Positions 1 to 9,588 of a DNA stretch of 64,000 nt are shown here, one piece after another. The notes under the pieces are model-generated. The model had not been told where the DNA came from. It saw only the letters and a list, made by a program, of their open reading frames with translations, and made no database searches. This stretch comes from Paracoccaceae bacterium (lineage in GTDB: Bacteria; Pseudomonadota; Alphaproteobacteria; Rhodobacterales; Rhodobacteraceae). Position 1 is the stretch's first letter, and every line of letters starts with the position of its first letter. Location: contig WLWX01000001.1 in NCBI GenBank assembly GCA_012103375.1, positions 124,001 through 188,000 on the forward strand. The letters run 5' to 3'. A program made the position numbers and the translations under genes.

Positions 1-1777
1 CCAGTTTCTGCGGTTCGGCGTGGCATTGATCCAGCGCATGCGGGCAGCGCCCGGCAAGGTAACAGCCTTTGGGCAAGTCCACGGGCGACGGAATTTCGCC
101 CGACAGGGCGCTGAGTTCTTGGCGATCCACCCGCCGGTCGCCCGGATCGGGAAACAGATGAGACGCCAACAACGCCCTCGCATAGGGGTGGCGCGGATAG
201 TTGAAAATCTGGTCAACGGTGCCAACCTCGACCACTTGTCCCAGATACATGACCGCCACCCGGTGGCAGAGGAATTTCACCGTGGTCAGATCGTGGCTGA
301 TGAAAAGATAGCTCAGCCCCAATTCATCCTGCAGCCGCCGGAGCAACGTGATCAGTTCACTGATCGCCGAGGGCGATAAGACCGACGTCGGCTCGTCCAG
401 AACAATGAATTCTGGGCCCGAGGCCAGTGCGCGGGCGATGTTCAGCCGTTGCATCGCACCTGCGCCCATTCCCTTGGGACGACGATCCAGAATGTCCGGC
501 GACAGCCCGACCATTTCCAGCAATTCGCGCGACCGCGCTGTTTTTTCCTTGGCATCCAGCGCAGTATGCAGATCCAGTGTTTCGCGCAGGATGCGCCCGA
601 CCGTCCAGCGCGGATTCAGGCTGTCGAACGGATCCTGAAACACGATCTGCATCCGCGAGCGATAGGATCTGAGGTCGCGCTTGCTGATGCCGCTGATATT
701 CTCGCCACGATATGAGATTGCACCGGCTGTCGGTTCCTCGAGCCGCAGCAAACAGCGGCCCACGGTGGTTTTTCCTGACCCGGACTCCCCGACAAGGCCC
801 AGCGTCTCACCCTCATGAATGTCAAAGTCGACGGCCTGCACGGCCTGCACGACCTTTTTGGATCCCCGTATCGGGAAGTGCTTGGTCAGCGCCGACACCG
901 ATAGAAGATTGGCACTCTGCCGCGCTGTCCCGACCGCTTTCATATTGCGATCAGGCAAAGCGTCGTCCGACACCACTGCGCGCTGAAGCGACATGACCTT
1001 TTGGCTGTAGGGATGTTCGGGATTGGCGAAAAATTCGGGGACGGGTTTATTCTCAACAATCGCGCCATCATGAAGCACAACCACGCGGTCGCAGTAGTTT
1101 GCGATAACTCCAAGATCCTGCGTCACGAGCACAATGGCCGAACCGGTGGCCTGCACCGTCGCCCACATCTCATCCAGAAACTGCGCCTGAATCGTCACAT
1201 CCAGACCCGAGGTTGGTTCATCGGCAATCAGCAGGCGTGGGCTTGATGACAGTGACATCGCGATCAGCGCCCGCTGCGCCATGCCGCCCGACAGCTCGTG
1301 GGCAAAGGCCTCGACACGCCGCTCGGGATCGTTGATCCCGACTTTGCGCAGCATATCGACTGCGTGATGCGCCGATGCCTTGCGCGTGACGTCATTATGC
1401 GCGCGGTACACGTTGCCGATCTGCGCGCCGACCCGCAGCATCGGGTTCAGCGCCCCGCGCGGGTTCTGGACGATGATGCCGATGTCTTTGCCACGGATGG
1501 CGCGCAGGGCATCTTCATCCATGCTCAGCAGGTCTTGCCCGGCAAATACAACTTCACCTGTTTCAATCCGCCCCGGCGGACGGACAATGCCCATCAGGGC
1601 CAGGGCAGCGGTTGATTTGCCCGATGCTGCATCGCCGACCAGCCCGACAACTTCGCGTTCGTGAATAGTTAGCGAAAGGTCTTTGATCGGGCGGACAAAT
1701 CCGTCAGCGGTACGGTAGACAACGCTGAGGCCGCGCACCGCAAGCACAACGGGCTGCTGGCTTGGCGCCTCAGGCAT
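1..1777 (-). CDS. Fused dipeptide/oligopeptide ABC transporter ATP-binding protein (DppD-DppF type), C-terminus off the window
   Basis: Cytoplasmic ATPase with two nucleotide-binding domains in one chain, powering the permeases encoded just upstream. The first domain has Walker [10 protein letters not shown] (about residues 48-56), signature LSGGM and DEPTSGLD. The second has Walker [10 protein letters not shown] (about 330-338) and [10 protein letters not shown]. Around residue 434 the second signature reads GMGAGAMQR instead of LSGGQ, so the second ATP site may be degenerate. After it comes the oligopeptide-type cysteine-containing tail ([10 protein letters not shown]), and the frame is still open at base 1. 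ATG at 1777 overlaps the dppC-type stop by 8 bp. About 592 residues are visible. Confidence 0.9.
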   Translation of the reverse strand, partial: MPEAPSQQPVVLAVRGLSVVYRTADGFVRPIKDLSLTIHEREVVGLVGDAASGKSTAALALMGIVRPPGRIETGEVVFAGQDLLSMDEDALRAIRGKDIGIIVQNPRGALNPMLRVGAQIGNVYRAHNDVTRKASAHHAVDMLRKVGINDPERRVEAFAHELSGGMAQRALIAMSLSSSPRLLIADEPTSGLDVTIQAQFLDEMWATVQATGSAIVLVTQDLGVIANYCDRVVVLHDGAIVENKPVPEFFANPEHPYSQKVMSLQRAVVSDDALPDRNMKAVGTARQSANLLSVSALTKHFPIRGSKKVVQAVQAVDFDIHEGETLGLVGESGSGKTTVGRCLLRLEEPTAGAISYRGENISGISKRDLRSYRSRMQIVFQDPFDSLNPRWTVGRILRETLDLHTALDAKEKTARSRELLEMVGLSPDILDRRPKGMGAGAMQRLNIARALASGPEFIVLDEPTSVLSPSAISELITLLRRLQDELGLSYLFISHDLTTVKFLCHRVAVMYLGQVVEVGTVDQIFNYPRHPYARALLASHLFPDPGDRRVDRQELSALSGEIPSPVDLPKGCYLAGRCPHALDQCHAEPQKL

Positions 1778-2654
1778 CGTAGCGCCGCTCTAACGCGGTG
1801 CCCAACACGGCAAACCCGAACACGGTCAACGATATGGCAATGCCCGGAAAGACCGAAGGCCACCATTCACCAAGAATAATCTGGTTCGCCCCGGAAGAGA
1901 TCATCAGCCCCCATTCCGGCGCCGGTGGACGCACGCCCGCACCGACAAAGCTGAGGCCGGCAGTCAACAAAATGGCAAACCCGATGGTCACCGATGATTG
2001 GATCAGCGCCGGGGCAAGCGAGTTCGGCAGCACATGGCGCAGGGCCACCACAATCTCGGGGTTGCCAAGCGCGCGGGCCGCTTCGACGTAACCGCGCACC
2101 CGCTGGCTGAGAACTTCGGACCGGGTCAGGCGGATGTAGATCGGCGTATAAAGCAGCGCCAGCGCGATCACGATATTACCGGTCGACCGCCCGGCAAGCG
2201 CGACAAGGATCATCGCTGAAATGAACACCGGGAAAGACTGCAACACGTCCGAGATGCGCATCACCCCCTCGGTCAGGAAATTCCGGAAGTACCCGGCAAT
2301 CAGCCCCAGAAACACGCCGAGGCACAGCGACAGCCCATTGGCGGCAAGCGCGATTGTCAGGTCGACGCGCGGAGCCGAGATCACGCGAGAGAAGATGTCA
2401 AAGCCTGTCGCATCGGTACCAAACCAATGGGGCGGCTGGTCCAGTTGCCCGGTCACACTGCCCCAAAACAAGCCGGGCCATTCGGTGAAACTCGGCGGAG
2501 GAACCACGACACGCATTGTTGCAAGCGTCGGATCATAAGGCGCAATATTGGGCCCGAAGGCGGCCAGAAACACAACCACGGCGACGATTGTGACACCGAC
2601 CCAAAACAGCCAGTCCCGGCCCTTTTTCTCTTCAAATTCTGCCTCGCCACGCAT
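1770..2654 (-). CDS. Peptide ABC transporter permease, DppC/OppC type
   Basis: Inner-membrane permease of a peptide-type importer, 294 residues, the usual length for DppC. An N-terminal membrane helix follows a charged start (about residues 17-35). A periplasmic loop and the transport core come next. The EAA loop reads EAARALGNPEIVVALRHVLP, the contact site for the ATPase. The ATG overlaps the dppB-type stop (ATGA, 2652-2656) and the stop overlaps the ATPase start, so the genes are co-transcribed and probably translationally coupled. Substrate specificity cannot be read from the sequence; nickel and sugar importers share this fold. Confidence 0.93.
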   Translation of the reverse strand: MRGEAEFEEKKGRDWLFWVGVTIVAVVVFLAAFGPNIAPYDPTLATMRVVVPPPSFTEWPGLFWGSVTGQLDQPPHWFGTDATGFDIFSRVISAPRVDLTIALAANGLSLCLGVFLGLIAGYFRNFLTEGVMRISDVLQSFPVFISAMILVALAGRSTGNIVIALALLYTPIYIRLTRSEVLSQRVRGYVEAARALGNPEIVVALRHVLPNSLAPALIQSSVTIGFAILLTAGLSFVGAGVRPPAPEWGLMISSGANQIILGEWWPSVFPGIAISLTVFGFAVLGTALERRYDA

Positions 2655-3682
2655 CAGAACGTCACCCGAGGATCGACGACCGCGTGGATCAGGTCCAGCG
2701 CCAGATACACCATCAGCGAAATCGCCGTAATCACCAGGATCACGCCCTGGATCGCCGGATAGTCAAATGCCAGGATCGACCGGATCGCATATTGCCCCAG
2801 ACCTCCAAGTGAGAATACGCTTTCGATCAGGACCGCGCCGCCCAACATGAAACCGTACAGGATGCCGATCAACGTCATCGACGGCGCAATCGCCGCACGC
2901 AGGGCGTAAAGCGCCACCCGCCAACGCGGTAATCCGGTGCAGCGGGCATAAAGCACGAAGTCACTGCCAAGCGCACGGACCATATTCTGACGCACCATTT
3001 TGATGATCGGGCCGGACAGGATGAACACCATTGTCGAGACTGGCAAGACATAGTGGTGTGCGGCCTCGACAAATACTTTGGGGCGCCCCGCAAGCAAGCT
3101 GTCGATCAGAATAAAACCCGTCACAGCAGGCGGCGCAGAGGTCAACGGCGATAGGATGCCCAAGGGTGCTGGCGCAATGCCAAGGGTAAAAAAGAACAGA
3201 TAGACGAATAGCAAACCCCACCAGAATTCTGGCTGCAATCCGGCGAACAGGGAATAGACGAACACACCCTTATCGGCCATTCCACCGGGGTTGAGCGCGG
3301 CCAGCATCCCCACCGGCACTGATACAATCAGCGCGAAAAAGAACGCCAGGGTCAAAAGTTCCAATGTGATGGGCAGCTTCTGTCCAATCTCGGCAGATAC
3401 CGCGGATCCGGTGACCCAGGAGGTTCCAAGACTGCCTTGCAACAGGCCCGGACCTTCGTCGGGCAACAACCCCAGATAGTGACCCAATTGCACGAAAACT
3501 GGCCTGTCGAGGCCAAGGTTCGCTTCGGCCTGGGCATAGGCCTCTGCGCTGGAATTCAACCCGACAAAGCGCGACACAGGGTCTGCAGGCAAAAGCCGGA
3601 TCAGGAAGAACACGGCAATAACCAGACACAAGAGCTGGATAAATCCGATCCCGATCCGACGAATGACATAGCGCGTCAGCAT
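2654..3682 (-). CDS. Peptide ABC transporter permease, DppB/OppB type
   Basis: Inner-membrane permease of 342 residues, normal for DppB. It begins with the family pattern of an N-terminal helix (about residues 9-30) followed by RLLPADPVSRFVG, and carries the EAA-type loop YARCTGLPRWRVALYALR near residue 250. Partner of the DppC-type permease downstream (4-bp ATGA overlap). A GC-rich hairpin separates it from the dppA-type gene, a common arrangement that lowers permease expression relative to the binding protein. The gene is intact although its binding protein gene is not. Confidence 0.93.
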   Translation of the reverse strand: MLTRYVIRRIGIGFIQLLCLVIAVFFLIRLLPADPVSRFVGLNSSAEAYAQAEANLGLDRPVFVQLGHYLGLLPDEGPGLLQGSLGTSWVTGSAVSAEIGQKLPITLELLTLAFFFALIVSVPVGMLAALNPGGMADKGVFVYSLFAGLQPEFWWGLLFVYLFFFTLGIAPAPLGILSPLTSAPPAVTGFILIDSLLAGRPKVFVEAAHHYVLPVSTMVFILSGPIIKMVRQNMVRALGSDFVLYARCTGLPRWRVALYALRAAIAPSMTLIGILYGFMLGGAVLIESVFSLGGLGQYAIRSILAFDYPAIQGVILVITAISLMVYLALDLIHAVVDPRVTF

Positions 3683-3715
3683 GAAGGAGTTTGCTCGCTC
3701 TCAGCGATTAGAAAT

Positions 3716-3745
3716 GGGCCGCGCCGCCCAAAAGCGCCGCGGCCC
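3716..3745 (-). terminator. GC-rich intergenic hairpin between dppA-type and dppB-type genes
   Basis: Arms GGGCCGCG and CGCGGCCC enclose a short loop, placed between the dppA stop (3756) and the dppB start (3682). There is no long T-run on the minus strand, so it may act as a partial terminator or an mRNA-stabilising structure rather than a full stop. Confidence 0.45.
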
Positions 3746-3755
3746 GAATAGTCGA

Positions 3756-5645
3756 TCACTCGAGGCTAAGATCGAAAAAGCGGATCGAGTTGTTGGCGTG
3801 CCACTGCAGGCCTTTCAGGCTGTCCGAATAGGCCCACTGGCTGTTGTATTCCACAACCGGTCCCCAAACCACATCGCCGATTGTGTTGAAAAACTCCGAA
3901 ATCAGAGCGTCGCGGATTTCTTGCGAAAACCTATGAAGCGAAATAGTCGGAAAGCTTTGACCACGAGACAGCGCATGGCTGCGCGTGAGCGCATGTAGGC
4001 GATTTGGGCCGACCCCCGCGCCAAAAATTTAGGATCGGGCTGCATGGAAAGAAAAATCATCGTTCAGGCCCTAAAACGGAGTTTTTCAACACAATCCGCC
4101 CATCAGCGTGTCCTGAATCTCGGCCAGCATGGCGTCGCGCGCTGCGGTGTCTGATTCAACCCGTGCCTTGGCCCAGATCGCATCCATGTCGGCATTGCGA
4201 TAGTTCACCATGTTGTTCAGACCACCGCTTTCCGGGGACACAAAAAACAACTGTGTCGCATAGCCTGCATCCACGCCAATCGGCTTTTCCTGATCGTTGA
4301 TTGCAAAGGGCAGGTCACGCTTGACCAGCTGGCGGTCGCCATACTGGGTCTGCGGGATCGGATTCAACGTAACAGGGAATCCGATTTCGCGCATCGCGGT
4401 TGAAATCGCATTCACGATCGGGCCCAACGTCGTCTCTTTCTCGGACACATAAGTCAGCTGGAAAGCGTCTCCGAATGCATCCAGCCCGGCGCCGTCGGGA
4501 TAGCCCGCTTCTGCCAACAAGGCCTTTGCGCCGTCCGGGTTGAAGTCATATTGCGACGCACTTTCGTGATAGCCAGGATAGCTGGACGGCACGTGGCCCT
4601 TCCAGGCGGTCGCCTGTCCGAAATAGGCGTTGTCGATGATCTGCTGCGTCGGGATCGAATGCGCGACGGCTTGGCGGATCAGCGGATTGTCAAAGGGTGC
4701 TACGTCAAAGTTCATATGCACAAACAGGTTCTCGTTACCCGAGACCGACCCGACCGAGATTCCGTCAGTGCCGCGCAGGCTGTCATATTCACGCGGGGTC
4801 AGGCCCTGCACAAGTTGCGCCTGTCCGGTGCGCAGGACGACCACGCGGTTGGATGATTGGGGCACCTTCTTCATTACAACGCGTTTGATCGCCGGGGCAC
4901 CGCGATAGTAGTCTTCGTTGGCAGTCAGGATAATCTCGTCATCCTTGGTCCAGCTTTCGACGCAATAGGCACCGTATGAGGGCACGTTGACGTTGTTGGT
5001 GTATTCATGCGCCCAAGGGTCGTCGTCTGTCGCATTGGCGTCCATCAGTTCCTTGTCGAACATGTAAAGACCAAAGATCGTCAGCACCGGTAAGAACAAG
5101 GCGTTGGGTTCGGACTGACGGATAGTCACGGTATAATCGTCGACCGCCACAACCTCGTCGACAATCGCGCGGGCGTCCTCATTTCCGAAAACGTCGGCTG
5201 TAAAATTCGCGATTGAGGCAACGTTGGACAGGAACCAGCCAATCGGCGCTGCGCCGGACACTGATTTGCCGCGTGCGAAAGTGTAAACCACATCTTCGGC
5301 AGTGAATGTCGCGCCGTCACACCCCTTGACGCCCTGACGCAGGTTGAGCGTCCAGGTCAGCGAGGCTTCGTCAAAACTCCACGACTCAACCAGACGCCCT
5401 TCGAAAGTTCCGAAATCGGGCGTTATCACGCCGCTTTCGTTGGGCGCATTGGTCGCATAGCCGAACAGCGGCTCCATAACGTTGACCATACCCGTCTGAC
5501 TTGTCGGGATCGCCGCCGCAGGGCCATCGTAGTTCAAACCTGCCGGAACGTCTTCGGCAAGGAACAACAATTCCTGCCCCTGAGCGCTGATCGCGCCTGA
5601 CAGCATGAGCGCCGATGCGCTCGCAAGAAGCTTGATGGGTTTCAT
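3756..5645 (-). pseudogene. Peptide ABC transporter substrate-binding protein (family 5, DppA type), interrupted by a 214-bp element
   Basis: Secreted solute-binding protein. The start at 5645 gives a signal peptide (MKPIKLLASASALMLSGAIS...) with GAGGAGG upstream. The N-terminal part runs about 520 residues to EIQDTLMGG, then enters the inserted element and stops at 4086. The missing C-terminus follows at 3756-3880 in the same frame: IGDVVWGPVVEYNSQW, ending RFFDLSLE. Removing 213 bp restores MGG-IGDVVW. The truncated product lacks about 42 C-terminal residues and gains only LC. An IS630-type element ends 72 bp upstream of the start, probably separating the operon from its promoter. Confidence 0.88.
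3881..4094. mobile_element. 214-bp MITE-like element, copy A
   Basis: Perfect 18-bp terminal inverted repeats (TTGTGTTGAAAAACTCCG and its complement) bound a non-coding 214-bp segment inside the dppA-type gene. By eye, the same 214 bp are present without differences in the opposite orientation at 55107-55320. Flanks are GA on the left and TC on the right. It has no transposase and would have to be moved in trans. Its termini differ from those of the nearby IS630-type element, so that enzyme is not the obvious mover. Confidence 0.9.
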
Positions 5646-5716
5646 GGCTATTCTGGCCTCCTCTCGTGATTTGTCCGGACAATGCAATCGGCTGACTGCG
5701 GCATATTGTCAACCTA

Positions 5717-6769
5717 AAGCGTTTCGACATTAACCTGAGACATATCCGGCGGCCTTAAAGTAGTTCCAGCATTCTACTGGGTCGTAGAGATCGCAGATTG
5801 CTCCGATTGCTTCGAAGACCTGGGTAAAGGACCTGGCCCCGATCCGTCGCAAATGGGCTTTCAGTTTAGAGAAGGCCTGCTCGATGGGATTCAGGTCGGG
5901 CGAGTACGGTGGCAGGTAAAGGAACCAGCAGCCGTGATTGCGTAAAGCCTGCGTCGCCTCCTTATTCCGGTGGGTTGCCAGGTTGTCGAGAATGACGACA
6001 GTGCCGGGGTTGATCTCGGGGACCAGCACTTCGCGGATGTAGGCCGCGAAGGCGGGGCCATCTATCGCTCCCTTGATGACCCAAGGTGCGATCAGCGCGC
6101 CTTGGGTCAGGCCCGCGATCAAGGTTTGGGTTCCCCAGCTTCCGAAGGGCGCATCCATCGTCAGGCGCTTACCGCGCTTGGCTCTGCCGCGTAGGCGCGT
6201 GAGGTTTGTCTTCACTGCGGTTTCGTCAATAAAGACAACGCGCTCAGGAAAGGTCGCAATGGCTGGCGAGCGGTATCTGAACCAGTCGGCCCGTTGCTGC
6301 CTTACCTTGGCGCGGCGGCGCTCGGTTGCGACCAGCGACTTTTTTTGTACGTGAAGCCGAGCCGGGACAGAAGGTTGGCGATGGAGGAGTGATGCACCCG
6401 CACACCCTCTGCATCGGCCAGCGCATTACGCAACTCAAAGAGCGTGATGTCAGGGTCTTGTGCGATCAACTCCTCAAAGAATTCCCGATGCGGAGCCAGC
6501 TTTCCCTTGCCGCGCGGCGGTCCCTGCCGGGCAGGTTCCGCATGACCCTTCATCCTCACCTGACGCGCCCACCGCGCGCCTGTGGCAGGCGACAGCTTCA
6601 ACCGCAACGCCGCCGCGCGCCCGCTCAACCCTTCTTCAATGTATCTCTGAAACCGTATCCGAAGCGCAGATGGCAAAGGTGCTGACATGATCCATCCTCC
6701 CAAACAGGATGAATCACAGATCAGGTCTCAAGGGAATCCCTCGCGATTCAGGTTCAAGCCGAAACGCTT
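5717..6769 (-). mobile_element. IS630-family insertion sequence, complete
   Basis: A 1053-bp element flanked by TA dinucleotides (5715-5716 and 6770-6771), the expected IS630/Tc1 target duplication. The terminal inverted repeats begin AAGCGTTTCG and match at 19 of 22 positions (5717-5738 versus 6748-6769). It contains one transposase split over two frames. It lies between cobT and the dppA-type gene and ends 72 bp before the dppA start. Confidence 0.92.
5730..6688 (-). CDS. IS630-family transposase made by -1 ribosomal frameshifting (orfA + orfB)
   Basis: The first frame starts at ATG 6688 (MSAPLPSALRIRF, GGGAGG upstream) and encodes the helix-turn-helix part, ending at 6302 soon after GFTYKKS. 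The second frame encodes the DDE catalytic core: VVFIDETAVKTN, then VVILDNLATHRN and a final acidic region YSPDLNPIEQAFSKLK, so the D-D-E triad is present. The frames join at a run of seven A residues on the coding strand (complement of 6340-6346). A -1 slip gives FTYKKKSLVATERRRAKV, continuous with the family. This is normal programmed frameshifting for the family rather than damage. Confidence 0.9.
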
Positions 6770-6818
6770 TAAAGCGCGCCTCAACCGCCGCCCCTTTCGG
6801 TAACTCCAAACCCCGGCC

Positions 6819-6860
6819 ATCATTGACCCAAAAATATCCCCGCCGGAGGCATTCTTCTTT
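6819..6860. repeat. Extragenic repeat (GCCTCCGGCGGG-type), site 1
   Basis: On the minus strand it reads ATGCCTCCGGCGGGGATA followed by TTTTTGGGTCAATGATGG. The TTTTTGGGTCAATGATGG part recurs at 15250-15275 and the left part at 28987 and 50591. It lies just downstream of cobT. Confidence 0.7.
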
Positions 6861-6870
6861 TTTTCGTGCC

Positions 6871-7890
6871 TCAGCCGTCGCTGACCCTAGCCTCCGCAAA
6901 ACTCGCCATGCCGGAATGGCAGGCAACAGCGGCCTTCAGAACGCCAATGGCCAGTGCGGCACCTGACCCTTCGCCCAGACGCAGGCCCATGGACAACAGC
7001 GGTTCCTTGCCAAGATCGCTCAGCAAGCGCCCATGCGCCCCTTCTTCGGACAAATGCCCGGCGATTGTGTGATCCAGTGCGTGCGGCGCCGCACATTCCA
7101 GCGCTGCCGCAGACGCGGTGGTGATAAACCCGTCGAGGATGACCGGAATCCGTTCCATTCGGGCGCGCAGGATGGCCCCGGCAATGGCGGCCATTTCGCG
7201 CCCACCAAGGCAGCGCAGCGCGTCCAACGGATCGGAAAGGCGCGCAGCATGCGCCGCCAACCCTGCATCGACCACATCCCGTTTGCGCACCAGCCCGGCG
7301 TCATCGACACCGGTGCCGCGCCCGACCCAGCCTTCGGCCCCGCCGCCGAACAAGGCGGCTGCGACCGCAGCGGCGCTGGTTGTGTTGGCGATGCCCATTT
7401 CCCCCGCAACGAACAGATCCGCCGCCGGGTTGACCGATCGCCAACCCTTGCTGACCGCCTTGCAGAACTCGGACGTTGTCATCGCTGGGGCGCTGGTGAA
7501 ATCCTGCGTCGGGTGCTTGAGGTCCATCGACACGACCTCCATCGAGGCACCAAAGGTCGCCGCCAGTTGATTGATCGCCGCCCCACCGGCTTGAAAATTT
7601 GCCACCATCTGCGCCGTGACCTCGGACGGGAAGGCCGAAACGCCGCGCGCCGCGACGCCGTGATTGCCCGCGAATACGACAATCTGCGGGCGCGTCAGCG
7701 ACGGGCGTGGATCGCGCCGCCAGCTTGCGTACCAGATCGCCAAATCCTCCAACCGTCCCAGCGCGCCTGGCGGTTTGGTCAGGGAACCGTTGCGTGCCTC
7801 GGCCGCTGCAAGCACTTCGGAATCTGCGGCTGGAAGGTCGGCCAGGCACAGGTGAATGTCGTCAAGGCTGCGAAATCGGGGGGTGGCCAT
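6871..7890 (-). CDS. cobT: Nicotinate-nucleotide--dimethylbenzimidazole phosphoribosyltransferase
   Basis: Transfers the phosphoribosyl group of nicotinate mononucleotide to 5,6-dimethylbenzimidazole, giving alpha-ribazole phosphate for the lower ligand of cobalamin. 339 residues from ATG 7890, the usual size. Family motifs include [15 protein letters not shown] near the start, FAGNHGV, the glycine-rich GEMGIANTT, and [13 protein letters not shown] with the conserved Glu assigned as catalytic base in CobT. A longer frame to 7992 would overlap cobS and lacks support. Divergent from cobS, with about 78 bp between the starts, so both may share one control region. No cobalamin riboswitch was recognised. 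Confidence 0.95.
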   Translation of the reverse strand: MATPRFRSLDDIHLCLADLPAADSEVLAAAEARNGSLTKPPGALGRLEDLAIWYASWRRDPRPSLTRPQIVVFAGNHGVAARGVSAFPSEVTAQMVANFQAGGAAINQLAATFGASMEVVSMDLKHPTQDFTSAPAMTTSEFCKAVSKGWRSVNPAADLFVAGEMGIANTTSAAAVAAALFGGGAEGWVGRGTGVDDAGLVRKRDVVDAGLAAHAARLSDPLDALRCLGGREMAAIAGAILRARMERIPVILDGFITTASAAALECAAPHALDHTIAGHLSEEGAHGRLLSDLGKEPLLSMGLRLGEGSGAALAIGVLKAAVACHSGMASFAEARVSDG

Positions 7891-7968
7891 ATCGGGCAAT
7901 CCGTTGATAATCCTGAGCGTCCTCTTTAACCGTTTCGCGTGGGCCGAAAAGGGGCCGGAGGCGACGTG

Positions 7969-8733
7969 ATGGCAAGAATTTCCGAAACCCATGATTTTTT
8001 CGGCGAGCTTGCGCTGGCCTGCACGCTGCTGACGCGCATACCGATGCCGATGCAGGACGGCGTGCGGGATCTGTCACGCTCGGCCTGGGCGTGGCCGCTG
8101 GTGGGTCTGCTGACCGGGGCACTTGCGGCGCTTGGGGCGGTGATGGCACTGGCATTGGGGCTGTCGGCGCCTTTGGCGGCGGGCGTGGCGTTGGGCGTCG
8201 GCGTGGTGGTCACCGGTGCAATGCACGAAGATGGTCTGGCCGATACGGCAGATGGCTTTTGGGGCGGCCAAACGCGCGCGCGGCGCTTAGAGATCATGCG
8301 CGATAGCCGGATCGGAACCTACGGGGTGCTGGCGCTGGTGTTCAGCGTGTTGATCCGCTGGGCGGCGTTGAGTGTGCTGGTTGAAGCGGGATGGATCTGG
8401 ATACCGCTGCTGGTTGGCGGGACTGCCTCGCGCGCGGCGATGGTGGTGGCGATGCATCTTCTTGCCAACGCCCGCAACGACGGGTTGTCGCACGGAACGG
8501 GCCGACCGGATCGGGCAACAACCCTGGTCGCCGTGGGGTTGGCGGGCGCGGTCGCGTTGATCCTCACAGGGTTGGCAGCATTCGCAATCGCGCTGGTTAC
8601 AGCCACGGTCTTGGCCGGCGCGATCCAGATCTCACGCGGGAAGATCGGCGGGCAGACCGGGGACACTCTGGGCGCCACTCAACAGATTTGCGAGGGTGCC
8701 GTGCTGCTGATGCTTGTCAGCACAACGGGCTGA
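7969..8733 (+). CDS. cobS: Adenosylcobinamide-GDP ribazoletransferase (cobalamin synthase)
   Basis: Polytopic inner-membrane enzyme joining adenosylcobinamide-GDP and alpha-ribazole in the last step of cobalamin nucleotide-loop assembly, using the product made by the divergent cobT. The metal-binding signature [15 protein letters not shown] lies near residue 85, and [11 protein letters not shown] and the C-terminal [12 protein letters not shown] are typical. ATG 7969 is preceded by GGAGG at 7957-7961; the upstream in-frame start at 7939 lacks such a site. 254 residues. Confidence 0.95.
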   Translation: MARISETHDFFGELALACTLLTRIPMPMQDGVRDLSRSAWAWPLVGLLTGALAALGAVMALALGLSAPLAAGVALGVGVVVTGAMHEDGLADTADGFWGGQTRARRLEIMRDSRIGTYGVLALVFSVLIRWAALSVLVEAGWIWIPLLVGGTASRAAMVVAMHLLANARNDGLSHGTGRPDRATTLVAVGLAGAVALILTGLAAFAIALVTATVLAGAIQISRGKIGGQTGDTLGATQQICEGAVLLMLVSTTG

Positions 8734-8740
8734 TCAAAAA

Positions 8741-8775
8741 CGAAAAGACCCGGCGCGATGGCCGGGCCTTTCTTG
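8741..8775. terminator. Bidirectional rho-independent terminator between cobS and carD
   Basis: Stem CCCGGC / GCCGGG (8749-8754 with 8761-8766), six-base loop, A-rich stretch to the left and CCTTTCTT to the right. It sits between convergent genes and suits both. Confidence 0.8.
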
Positions 8776-8791
8776 GATTTTCATGTTTGGA

Positions 8792-9307
8792 TCAGGCGGC
8801 CTTGGCGCGTGACATCAGGACGTCATTGATCTCGGCCTGGGCGTCCGCCTCTTCAGCGCCGGAAACGGCGGCAATCTCGCGCGTCAGACGTTCCAATGCG
8901 GCCTCATAAAGCTGACGCTCGGAATAGCTCTGTTCGCGCTGATCATCGGTGCGGTGCAGGTCGCGCACAACCTCGGCAATGGCGATCAGATCGCCCGAGT
9001 TGATCTTCTGTTCATATTCCTGCGCCCGGCGCGACCACATCGCCCGCTTGACCCGCGCCTTGCCCTTCAGCGTTTTCATCGCGTGCGCAACGACATCTGG
9101 GTTCGCCAGCGGGCGCATGCCAACGGCGGTCGCCTTGTTGGTCGGCACCCGCAGCGTCATCTTGTCCTTTTCGAACGCGATCACGAACAGTTCCAGATTC
9201 ACGCCGGCGATTTCCTGTTCTTCGACCGTGACGATCTTGCCGACCCCATGGGCGGGATAGACGACAAAATCATTGGGGCGTAAATCTGGTTTGCTGGATT
9301 TGCTCAT
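8792..9307 (-). CDS. carD: CarD family transcriptional regulator
   Basis: RNA-polymerase-binding regulator of promoter open-complex stability. Residues 9-75 form the RNAP-interaction domain (DFVVYPAHGVGKIVTVEEQ, typical of CarD/TRCF proteins). The C-terminal half is the helical DNA-binding part with WSRRAQEYEQKINSGDL and AEVVRDLHR. 171 residues, normal length. Last gene of the minus-strand TPR-helicase-S4-fdxA-carD cluster, but separated from fdxA by 281 bp, so it probably has its own promoter. Confidence 0.95.
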   Translation of the reverse strand: MSKSSKPDLRPNDFVVYPAHGVGKIVTVEEQEIAGVNLELFVIAFEKDKMTLRVPTNKATAVGMRPLANPDVVAHAMKTLKGKARVKRAMWSRRAQEYEQKINSGDLIAIAEVVRDLHRTDDQREQSYSERQLYEAALERLTREIAAVSGAEEADAQAEINDVLMSRAKAA

Positions 9308-9478
9308 CTGGGTTCGGTGTCCTTGGTAACGACCCTGTTCGGGCCAGAAAAAAACGGCGGGTGCAAAGCATTGCCCCCGACGCGGTGATGGCTAGGGCCG
9401 GATTGCCGCTGCTGGCGGGATTTCCGCCGCGTCTTCGCAGGCCAATTCGACTGTATTTACAGAGACATCATAGCATAA

Positions 9479-9495
9479 TTTCGCGTATTGCGAAA
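9479..9495. promoter_or_regulatory. Inverted repeat in the carD upstream region
   Basis: TTTCGC-GTATT-GCGAAA dyad, about 170 bp upstream of carD; a second palindrome, CAAGCGCTTG, lies near 9531-9540. No regulator can be named. The fdxA-carD gap contains no other recognisable element. Confidence 0.3.
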
Positions 9496-9588
9496 GCGCC
9501 GCGCCGCAAGTGGCGAAATCCATGGAAATCAAGCGCTTGCGCTGCAATGCAGCATTACCAGCGCGTCAAGGCGAAACGGCGATTCGGT

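Noticed and set aside
3881-3925. Reading QEIRDALISEFFNTIGDVVW across the element end as the native tail of a second dppA-type gene
   Set aside because: The segment encoding QEIRDALISEFFN is part of the 214-bp element and recurs unchanged in an unrelated gene at 55.3 kb, so the in-frame match is coincidental.
5730-6688. IS630 transposase as a pseudogene
   Set aside because: The two-frame layout with an A-run is the family's normal expression mode and the catalytic residues are present.
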